From: Enoplosus armatus
Taxonomy: Eukaryota > Chordata > Actinopteri > Centrarchiformes > Enoplosidae
DNA: 64,000 nucleotides
Assembly: GCF_043641665.1 (NCBI RefSeq)
Contig: NC_092190.1
Location: forward strand, 8,508,548 to 8,572,547
Direction of reading: 5' to 3'
In this document: positions 9,990 to 21,900 of the stretch, piece after piece
Layout of the letters: each line of letters opens with the position of its first letter
Position numbering within the stretch: the first letter of the stretch is position 1
Notes under the pieces: model-generated
Seen by the model: only the letters and a program-made list of their open reading frames with translations
Told to the model about the DNA's origin: nothing
Database searches by the model: none
Made by a program: the position numbers and the translations under genes

Positions 9990-12900
9990 ATGATGGAGCG
10001 AAGAAGAGCCTTAACTATTCCATTTACTGTTGACAAGGATAACTTGGTATGTGTGACCCATGTTTTTGAAATATCCAGATTTCATGCATGTTAACTTGTG
10101 AGCTTTTAGTGTGCCGCTTGAATTGGTACTGCAGTGACACTTGTTTTGTGGCTGCCATCATAAATTGCGCTAATCACAGGCTGATCACAAGCTCATTGTG
10201 ATCTGGGATTGTTTAATGGCTTTACTCTGTGGTTGCTTGCACACAGGCCTGCTCTCGAGATTGCTGTATTGACAAATTCTGACAATCAGTAAGCACACTT
10301 CCCTGTTGTTAAAAGAACTTGACCACAATAAGGGCAGGACACTTGACAGCTTGAGCATGAGCAGCTGCAATCAGCATATATTTGCAGAATCAAAGCTACT
10401 ACCATGTTGCCACTGGATTGGATCAATTTACTGACTATTGCTTCAGCTCTAGCTGCTACTCATGAGCACATTAGAAATGTGCTTTAATACCAATTTGGCC
10501 AAACAGCTACGACCACATGCTTGCAACGCATAGACAAATTATCTCAGGATAATGGATTTACCTTTGCTCATTTGCACTTGCTGCATTTGCACATCTACGG
10601 CAGAGTTCACAAGCTTTTGGCTGTTTCATGTCATTCATTTTCCCAAGTATGGTGACTAACCACCCTGTGAATTTTAGATGGACAACCCACTCACAATTCC
10701 CATGCCATGTCTTTCATCAGAGTGTGGGAAGTTAGAAAGACAGGTACCTTGATATCTTTGCTCTCTGTCTGACCACATGAACAAATGCTATGATGGTAAC
10801 ATGGCTATGCTGGATTATTCTTGAGACCTGCACTGTTTCCGTCCCTTTAACAGGTTTCCTGGACTGCCTTTGCAGGTTGCAAATTGAGACACCGTGATTC
10901 ACAGCATAAAAATGGATCCATGCTGTTTGATGCAGCCATGGACCCATTGGAAATGGTCAGGTAAGCAGGAGCCGACCAGAGAGTTTTGACAGATGGAGTT
11001 TTTTTAAAGTTATTGATTGTAGACTGAAATACCCGGTCATTTTTCTGCCCATTAGTTGAAACTGACAAATATGTTCTGGTGTTTACTTTAAACTGGGCTC
11101 TGACTTCAATCAGTTATTAGTCCAAGGTGGATTCCTGCTTTGCTGCAGTGCAGACGCTCCTCTCACTTGCTCTCTGCTTAGTTGTTATTTTTGTTACTTT
11201 TTCCTACTTGACTCAAACTACAACACATTTAAGGAGGTTTCCTATGACAACTAAATCATTGGGAGGATCATTTATGACAACTCTGGGTTGCAATTATCTA
11301 CTTTGAACTGCCTTCTGCTACCCACGATGTTAACGCAAACAAAACAATAACTTAGTGGACTACTGACAGAATTGCACCCTGGACTGCACTATGCCTCTCT
11401 TCTCATCAGAATGGATGAAGTGCACAGACTGTCATAAATTGTTACAGAAAATTTCCGTACTCAGAGGCAAGGTTATTTGCACTGGAGAAGTCTTCTGAAC
11501 TCCACGACACTGACACGCAAATGTCTTCTGCCGGTGAGTTAGTTCATCAGAATTCAACTCGACAAGATTTTAATGGAGAGCTATCTCTAGATGACCAAGA
11601 CTCACTGAAACAAAACGAGTGAAATCATGTTTTGTGAATGGGATTTCTACCTGCTGGGATAGTCTGGGTGCTAAAGATAAGTGGAGGACTGAATCCCTAA
11701 ATTTATGGATTCAGTTCAGCCAACTTCAACCTCGGATATCTGGGCATAAACACAGACCACAGTCACCCCGGGCATTACAACTGGAAAATTAAAACATAAT
11801 GCAGGATTTCGTTGGAAGACAGTTTTTTGTGAATGGAGGGGGATCAACAGGTTCAGCAGACTCTTAGGGCTCAACACGTGGCTCTGCAAAACCTGCGGTC
11901 TGAAAGGGATCAATTACATTGATGACTTCAATCTGTTCCGGGCATGTAGGCATCTTTTCAGCACAGATGGCCTCCACCCAGGCAGATCTGGAGTTAAAGT
12001 ACTAAATGGTCCATTTTTGGATCAGTCTTCAACACCCATCGACCAGGCCTAAGATGATGTGTCCTGACACACGGCTGCCTTGATGCCACGAAGACAAAGC
12101 ACCACAGCCTCAATGTCAGTGTGTTGACAACCAGCTCATAGATCAGTCTTCACTCTCCCCTCTCTGCTGCCTCACCCCTTTTGGGATTCACTGTTAACAT
12201 TGAAGCGCCACTTAACGATGGCATTAACCACCCCCCCAGTCACTGCCATGACGTCTGTAACACCAACCTTGATGATAAAACAAAAGGAGAGAACAGCTCT
12301 GTCCTGACAGGAGGGCATCAGTCTCCCCCCACCTCCCCCCTTTGGAATATCTCTAAACAAACTAAAGCCCCTTTAGTCTATCCCTGAAATGTTCAGGAAC
12401 ATTGCCTGTATGGGGTCATGTGTGAATAGGAGCAGGGGTTAAAATTCCGGGAAATCTGTACCGCCAATTTCACACCTCAAGACCAGAGATTAAGGAACTG
12501 GATGTGATGCTAACGGATGCCACGAAGCCACACCGCAGGATTTCAAATCAACACCAACTCTACCTGGCATCAGAGAAGATGCCTAAGACAGACAGGGTCC
12601 TTACCTCACTTCTACTACCCCCAATATGCCTGTTCTTTCTCTTATTGGGCATTCACCTACTGCCTCATACAGGGGCCCCCATCATTGCCCAGAAGCAGGC
12701 TCTTTTTCATGTTCGTATTCCTTTTAAGATATGTAGTAGAATGAACAAGATGCACTCAATAAATTCTGGAAATTGATCATATTTGATATTAATTCCTTGT
12801 CACCCCCAGTCTTCAGCCCCATCACGAAAAAGTTTTAATTGTCACAGAAAGCTTTTAACACAGTAAATATAGCTTTATTAAACATCAGGTCTGTGTACCC

Positions 12901-15900
12901 ACAAATGTTCAATAAAAGTGACCACTAGCTAATTATTCATTCAGGCTTTCTCTTCCACACTCGCCCTATGCAAAGCACTTGCCTTGTTGTTGAAAGGACC
13001 TATTTTGCCTGTGTTCATTGCAGTTTCTTAAACTTTCACAAGGTGGGGCACTCGCCCTGAATATTGTAGAGGTTATTTACAGCGATGCTTGTTTTTTTCA
13101 GCGTCATAAGAAGTATTAAACATTTCTGATGCAGTTGAACATCTAAAGCAGGATTATAGGCTGCACCTTCAATGTAATAAATGAATTCCTACTATGTGTA
13201 TATATAGCTCAAATGTTATTTTACATAAAACGTTATGAGGGTTTCCTTTTTAATATGATGACTGTGTATGTACAGTATGTACTGTATGTTAAATGTACAG
13301 GTTCTCTTTTGTTTTGATGGGTATAATTTTAATCAATGAGAGGTAACTTAAATTGAAAAAGCATCTTCTGTCCCAATTTTTGAAACTGAGGAAAATCTTT
13401 TGCAGCAAAGGTTTTTCATGAACTTTTAAACTACAGTGCCTGAATGACATTGTCTTTATTTGTCCAGCACATACTGCACATGTTATTTAGCTCATTAATG
13501 TTTACTCTATGAACTACACAGCACTTTGCCTTCTGTGATACTGATGGTGGATAAACTGGTACTGTTTTTTACTCATGACTGTATGAAGCAACTCCATGAA
13601 TGCAGGAACAGAAAGTTCTTGGTGATAAGTTACAAACATAGGGTTAGTTATCACTGTCCTGAGTATGTTTGTGTGTCAAAGTTCATCGTCATCCCAAGTT
13701 TTGTCTTGATCTGACTTGTAGCTAACGGCAAACATAAAACCACCTTTGCCGCAATTTTCAGGAATGTCTCTTGTTTGTGTGTACAGTATTTATCCTGCAC
13801 AGTGCTCCAAGTTGCACTGCTCAAAGAAATAGTGACACAAAACAAAACTTATCATGACTGCACACATGGCTTATCTATACCAGAAAACTTGCCTACCCCT
13901 CCCTCTTGATCAGCTGGTATACATGAAGGCTAACGTGTTATGGTAGATGAGCTGTAAGTTTGTACCTTGAGAGGGCTCGATGTTGCAGAGAAGACGCTGC
14001 TCTAGGGAGGTTGTGAATAATTGCTTCTCTGTTTCATCCTTTAGGAGGAAGCCCTGTCTGATCCTGACAGATGTCCTGAAGACAGAACAAGGCAAGGCTT
14101 ATATGGAAAAGATGAAACGGAGTCATACGTTGAGGAATAAAGGACAAGTGTCAAGTACATGGAGGGAGAGTGGTCGGTACAGAGAGGAACCCCTGATCTG
14201 CAGAGACACAAGGTTGACTCAGAGGGAGGCCAGGAACGATAATAACAAGAGCGCAACCTCTAAACGCAACCAGAAGACCACCTCCTCACCCTCGCAAAGG
14301 TAGGAAGTCCATGTTAAAGGATTTTTTTTGCTTTCTTGAACATTGATACCACTGTCATATCTTTCCGATAAATATAAAGCTACGTCAAGTAGCTGCTTAG
14401 CTTAGCATAACAAATACAAATTACAAGTTGCTGTTTTAAGGTTGGTAATGTGCCAGACTATTCTTTGCCCGGGAGCAATGACTTCCTAGAGTTTTGTTGT
14501 CGCCTTAAGGTTGCTAGGCAACCAGCAGAAGGGACTGCATTTGGCGAAGAAATAGTCCAAGATATAACCCCACTTCTGTACTTTTCTTTCACACCAACAA
14601 TTCCTCATTAATGGATGATGTGTCCATACGTGGCAGCCTATTTATTCCGGTGAGAGCTGCTCACCCACTGCATTTTTAAAACATTTTCTCCCATTTTGGT
14701 GTTAAAAACACACGTGTATTTAGTGTCTTTCTGTGGCTGACTGCCTGCATCCATGAATGACACCAAAATCATATTTTGATAATGCTACTAGTGTTATTTT
14801 TGCTTTGAATTGTCATATTGTCAATTGTTGAATGTTGCAGTAATAATAATAATCCCATAGACAGACAGTTGCAGAAGAGAAAGGGAAACTGGGTCCGAAA
14901 ATTGGACTCACTTATATGAAAACCTTGTCGGGTCATTTTGTTCTAGAAAGTGCGTTTTCAGTGTGGGCTCTCTCTCTGTCTTTCATATGAGGCTGTACTG
15001 GTATTTGCTAAAAAGAAAAAGAAAATAGACTTAATTTCAAAAGTCAGGATAGTGTGGTGGCTTTTCACATAGACATGTTAATAATGAATAGTAGGAGGTT
15101 TTCTTTATTAATGTTAATTATTAAGCAACTTTGTGGCAATTTGAGGCAGTTTGTGATTTGTGCTATTGGGCTGTATAAATAGAATTGACTTGACTATTCG
15201 GGTAATTTCTTCGACTTGTTTTCGATTAGTTTAAGGAGAAATTACCTTTTAATGGAGTTTGTCTCGGCCAGCTGCATCCACGACTCTCTGTATTTTCCAG
15301 GCAGAAAATGTGGTTATTGTATTTGGAATAATACCACATAGAAGGATGTCACAGCTTGAGATTCCAGTTCAAATCTGTGTTTCTGCATTTGTTTTTTATG
15401 TGTTTAGTCTCTGATGGATTATGTACAAGTTTAGTACGTAAAGGTCCTGGGACTAACTTTTACACTGCTTCATGTAGCTTTGCTAAAAAAGAGAATAATG
15501 TACACGACATAATCATAACATGGTGTTAATTCTTTCATGTCTTCTGGTCAAGACTCAGGAGAAGGTTGCAATATGTTGATGACGAAGGGGACAAAGAAGA
15601 AAACAAAGATATTGAGGAGGTGATAATAGGCACGGACAACGGAGAGGACTTCTCTGAAGTCGTAGGTTTGTAAACCTGAACAAATTCAGACACACACAGT
15701 TTTTCCTTTGTACGTGGCTGGGTTACTCTGATGCTGGTTTTGGTTGAAGCTTTGACCTTATCAGTTATCTTACACCGTCATAAGCATCACACTTGCATTT
15801 TCCTGCTTTCCCCAGACCTTCTCTCAGATGTCCTTTTTAATTTAAGGGTTGTTTCAATGTGAAAGGTTCATTGATTTTTTTCACCTTCTTATATGTTCTG

Positions 15901-18900
15901 TAAAATAAAACACATGGCAGAATTTACTCCGCTTTTTACAAGCATATCTCAGTTCATAATTTAGCCATTTCCTTGTCTTTTTTTCTTGTTGTAGTAGTCA
16001 TGTTGTCAGACTGTACTGTATGTGTTTATATTAGCATGATAGGTTGATTAGTGTTTCTGTCTCATACAGATTGTGGTTTGTCAGTGTGCTGGGAGCCTGC
16101 TGAGGATACAGGAAGTTGTGATGAGTTCTCTCCAGCTAGCATCAAGGACGGGTGGACTGATCCAGAAAAAGAAGTAGAACACAGTTTGGTGAGTGCCGTA
16201 CAGGGTCACAGAGAAAGCTTCAAAGGAAGGAGTGAGTAAACTTTATCCAAACATAACCCATTCCTACAAAAGTCATAAAACAAAAGCCCAGACACACACC
16301 TCCATTATGTAAATGTGTTACATACATTATGTCTTACAGCTCAACAATGCTCTATTCTGTGTTGTAGCAGCATGCATTGTCTGGTGAACTCAACACCAAA
16401 ACTGCTGTATTCTGTCTCAACAGAAGAGGAAAAGAAAGGATGCAGGGTCGCGGTGCAATGGAACAGACGGGGCCAAACGCAACCGTGAGAGTGTGCTTCG
16501 CCTCACTGGAGAAGACGGAAGAGATGGAGGACCAGCCCCGACAGGTATTTGTCTGGAAGAAAGTGGAGAAGACGGAGATTTGGAGAGCCTGGACCGCACC
16601 ATTGTACAGTTCACGGTGGGAGCAGATGATCGAACAGAGGTTCTGGTCCCAATCATCAGTCCTAATTTGGAGGCCAAAGACTTTATTGGTACCCCCAGAC
16701 AAAGTCCATCGTCCTGCCAGGACAACACAACCAATTCCCGCCCTTCTGAACCTAGTGAGTACACCAACACAGGATGAGTTTTGCCAGATAATCTTCTAAC
16801 CCTGGAAGCTTCAGCTGATGAATTTTTGTTTGAATTTATCTACGAGGAAACTCAGGAAACCGTTGCTCAGGTAGCTTGCCTGTAATGCCATTTTGCAGGC
16901 TGTGTGTTTGAGCCTTATCTGTGCATATACAAAACCCCAGAGAGCATCTGATTTTGAAGCTAAGCACTTATCTTGTGGCGACTGTTCTTAAACTGGCTCT
17001 AGAGAACACTAGAAGAACAGGCTTAAAATTGTCTTCTACATTGTCATGTAGCTAATGCACCAGGGCTCACAGGCACATCATTATACAGAATATTGCTCTT
17101 ATTTTGTCCATCCCTTTTTATACGAGGTAGACTAAATAACAGAAATACCTCTATGCATAATGCAATATAGTTCAACAGACCATCCTCCAACATGGTCATA
17201 AAGTTGAATCAATACCTCTCTAAGACAGTTTCAACAAAAACTGAACACTATAATCTTCATGTAAGATTTATTGCAGGACTGTTGAATTAGACTGCATTAG
17301 TTTTAGCTAGGTGTACCTAACAAGCTGACATCTGAGTGCCGCATGACTCAGGCATCTTGTTTCTGACATTGGCCAGTATCTTTTGTAAGTTATTGGGGTA
17401 GTTTGTCCTGAAAAAAAATACATATACATATATATTTATGTGTTCTTCATGCTTGTATTTCAGTTGTGCTGTCCAGTGATGATGAGGAGAGCGGTGACGT
17501 TCCTCAACACTGCAGCCCAGCAGTCCATACACTGGTCACTGTGGAAGACTCTGTAATACAGGGACAATCCCCACGGGAAGCTGTGGCCAAACAGCAAGAA
17601 GCTTCTGACATACATGACATGGAGGTTGGCAGAATGTGTTCCTGTATTATATTATGATTCACACATTTCATAAAAGATCAAGAATGTTCCTGTGTGACAA
17701 TTTAGTCTTGTGTCTGACTCAATGAGTGTAGAGCAGAAATGGATCTTTGAAGAAAATTCAATTATTCTACTCGTTAATTGTTTTTACCACTATGGTTGGA
17801 TTTAAAAAAATCACTTGACTGTAGAGATTTACCACAAACTCTAAAAGATGAACCAAAATAAGATACATTTAAAGATTATCATGCTGGTTTGCAGGATAGT
17901 GCCCCCCAGAACCCCACATTTTATCCCCAGTTTGAACAGTTAATGTTTTAAAACTTAGCTGTATTTGAAAAAGCATGTTGCTGTAAGGGCAGGGGCAGAG
18001 GCGCCTGCAATCACAGAAGCTTGAGCTAACACTACATACAAGCTTCATTTTACACTGAGTTCGGCAAAAGACAACCAAGTTATCCACTGTAATAACTTGT
18101 TTTAATTTGTTTTAATCAGAGTTGTCCGCATGATTTTTACTCCCCATTTCTTCTCATGCTAACAAGATAGCTAACAAGAGAAAATGTAGCAGCGTGCATT
18201 GCTGACAACTGCAATGTCATTCTCGATACTACCACTAGATGGTGCCAAAGTAAGGGTTTTTCAATTCCTACACACAGTTGCTTTAAAATATTGAATTTGT
18301 TTCAACCATATTGCTTGACCTTACTGATCGGTCTCATTGTAATGTGGGGGTTAATATACTGTTATTGTGTACCTGCGTTATTGTGCTGATCTACCACCCT
18401 GTTTGCACCATTTTCTCGTAACTGTGTGTGTATGTATGTTTGTGTGTTGCAGGTGTTGCGTGTAGTTGTAGATCTCCCTGGTCCAGTTTCTCTCGTCCCC
18501 AGTGTTGCCTGCTCCTGTATGGGCGTGGCCTTCTCCACCCTGCACTGTGGAGGTTACCAAGGGAAAGCAAATGGAGACATGTTGGTAAGCTGTGTACACC
18601 ACAAATACATGCATGTTGCTGATGGTATCACATTCAGTAATCATATCACATTTCATGGACATGAAGTGTAACATATTTTTACTCTCCTTTCACAGATAGC
18701 AAACCAAAAAATCATCATCCCACTGAAAGGTAATGCTGTGAATAGTTTTTAATCTTTGTATCACAGTTTGTGTCCTGTCTGCGATCTTTAGTCTGGGTTG
18801 TATAAACTCAGATCCCACAGGAACACATCTCCCCTATTTTTGGTCATGCTGTCTGCACACCATCCACTCCCAGCTTAGCGGTCTATTTCAGATGCTAAAG

Positions 18901-21900
18901 TGTGTGTGTGTTTGTGTGTGTGTTAATGGATTAGACCCTAGTGGCCCTAGTGCACTTTCACCTCTAAGCCTGTGAAATATCCCCTTCAGGGAACTACGGT
19001 GGTTATTCCTTGAGACTTGATCTTGGCCATGTGTGTGTAAGAAATACATTTGTTAAACTAAATCAGTTGCATATCAGTTTTGTACAACATTGTGGACAAA
19101 CTGTGTAACGTTCTTGAGTAGATACATTTTCTGTCAAGTACAAGTTTGTTTCTGAAAAACGAATACTACTACGAATAATACTAACCTTGAGTGAAAGAAG
19201 GCCTGAGTACTTTAGCCTTGAGAATCAGAATCAGAAACTGTTTATTGCCAAGTAACATACATTATAAGGAATTTGCTGAGCCTAGCCTTCAGAAAGTTTC
19301 ACAAGGATTTACAGGATGTAGTCCGTCAAGCAATCCAACATTTCTTTGCACAGCCATATTGATATTTTTAGCCTCTGTCTGTCTGTCTGTCTTTCGATTG
19401 GTTGGTCGTTCCACCTCTTTGGCCCAGACTGAAGTATCTAAAAAATTTTAAGGTTGAAACAGGGTTCACTGCGCAACCCGAAGCAATATGCAGCTGAATC
19501 AGGTGCAGGTTCAGTTTGAGGACAGCAAACCTCCAAGGGAATAACAGAGACTGGAGCACACACTGATTGATTTGCAGCCTGTAAGTGTGCAAAGAGAGCT
19601 GTCAATCAATCATTGTGCGTTAGTCTCTGTTATTCCCGTGGAAATATCTCAAAAACGATTGGATGGATTGCCATTTAAATTCTGTACAGACGTTCATGTT
19701 CCCCAGAGGATGAATCCTAATTCAGGTCGTACATTTTGGTTGCAAAACTAATGACATTCCCATCAGCCTCAGTTGTACTTGGTGTTTAGTGCTAACTGGC
19801 GTTAACAGGCTAAACTAAGATGCTTAACATGGTAAATATTACCTGCTAAACATCAGCATCTTAAGCTAAGTTCAGCCTCACAGATCTGCTAGCATGACTG
19901 TAGACTCTTAGTCTTCTTTTGTTTTAGATCTGAAACATGTTTTCTATTTCAGCAAAGTAAGAAGAAAGTAATAAAGTCATCAACAGATGATGGCCCTGTT
20001 CACAGCTATAAGCTCATTCATATTCCAGGGTGCTGCGCCAGAGCAGGAAAACTTCCTTTGGTTATGGAAGTTGTTTGAATGCTTTTACTGCTATGCTAGG
20101 GGAAAACGCAAGGCTGTTGAGTGTGGTAAAGATAAAGAAGCAACAGTGTTCATCATTTGATACCAGCACTGCAAGTTGCTAAGCTAACCTGACCTCTTCT
20201 TGTCCCCAGACACTAGTGGACAGGTGGAGATGATGTTGACCTTTGAGCGTAAAGAGCTGAGGAGGTACAGTATTTGGGAAAAGCAGGAACTGGAGGCCCT
20301 GGAGCTTCACTTTAAGGGCGAGGAGGAGCCTTCCCCTGCTGCTGTCCTCCTGTTATGTGTGTCAGAAACTGCTGCAGCTGCCGTACAGCGGGACCTCCTC
20401 AAGCTGCGTGTCAAACAAGATGAAAGCGCGAACACTGGTGAGACCACTGGAAGACTCACACTGTAGATACAACTTCAGAGTACACTTGGAGCAAATTTAC
20501 AAATGTTTTTGTTTCATATTCCTGATATACTTCTCAGTTTTGTTATGATTTTCTATTTTAATAGACAAGGCGAGCCCCTTCATCCTGCTGACTCTGAGAG
20601 ATGCTCTGGAGGGAATGGAGGGGGCTTTATTGCGCTCCTTCCTGGACATTGACTGTCTCAACAGTCTTGCAGCTGAAAAATCCTGTGCTCCCAATGGTGC
20701 AGACATAGTTCCTGGTTTGGAAGACATCCACACTCCTCTTCTTTCTCTGGATGATTGCATAGAGCTGATTAGAAGAACTGGACTTGACTCTCACCTGCTG
20801 TCTCTGCTGGGTCTTGAGAACACTGACCCTAAACCTAACACGGACCAGGATGGTCCGCATTCTGATGCAGACAAAAACATCACGCAACACATACAACTGC
20901 AGGTTGATTTCCAGCAAGAGACACCACTGGAGCTGGAGACAGAGACAGAACGAGACACAGGGACACAACTCAAACCAGAGGAGGATCAGAAAGAACAGAA
21001 AGAGCTTGAACGTCCCTCTGAGGTAAGTTGTTCGCAACACTTTTGGCTTGTTGTCCCGTAAAACATAGCAGTATCTACCTCATCAGTCCCAAAAAAGTAC
21101 AATTGTGCTAATTCACAAGGACAAAATGCATGAAAAAACAAGCATCTGTCATTTGCAGAAAGGTTTTTTTCTTATTTCATTTCCTGTTTATCACCACCAC
21201 TACGATTAATTTTGTGTCCCCTTGTGGAGGTCCTGACCCCCTGTTTGGGAAACACAGGTCTCTGTAATGATTACAGTGTAAGTTTTGCTCCTATGGTATA
21301 ACTTTTCTCCCACAGAAGAGAAAGGAGGAACCCACTCCTGCATACACACTGTGCCATCGTAGAACCAAAGGATCCTACTCCGTGTCCCTGTGTAAACTAG
21401 ACTCCAGCTGGACTAAATATAAACATCAGGGCCTGGCTCATAGGCAAGTAACCTACATTATTCCATATGCAGCCTCTCATGCAGCCTGACTCAGCAGGGG
21501 TTGGCATGTGACCAGTGCAGTTCACTCTGAGGAATAAAAATATAATTAGAATTAGGGATGCACTGATCCAAGGTTTTCTCTCTGGACAGATTTAAAAATT
21601 GAGATCATTTTCATGTAAGAGGAGACCAGGGAAAACTTTACCCAACTGTGACTGAATAAATGAATGATAGATGCAGTGGTGGACAGTAACGAAGCTCAAT
21701 TACTGTGAACATGACAACATTATGGAAAGGAGCCCTACAGCCCTACCTTTTTGTGAAAGAGTAAGATTCAATGCATCCCTAATAAAAGATATTGTAACTA
21801 TTAAAGTCTACCTACCACTGCAGATGATCAGGTTCAAATCTATGGTTGCTCTGTGCTACTAGTACTGGTGTGACCTGTCATCTACTGTCACTGTCAAACT

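Noticed and set aside
12181..12776. Short open frames in the senp7 intron as genes
   Set aside because: They overlap the decayed LINE region, overlap each other in different frames and lack splice-compatible context.
13980..14303. 107-codon open frame on the + strand as a separate gene
   Set aside because: Its downstream part is exon 3 of senp7 in the right frame; the codons before 14045 are intron read-through.
20627..21040. 137-codon minus-strand frame
   Set aside because: Antisense to the large senp7 exon 20565-21022, low-complexity composition.
21448..21453. Normal GT donor (GTAACC) for the senp7 intron
   Set aside because: It would shift the downstream exon out of the [12 protein letters not shown] frame.
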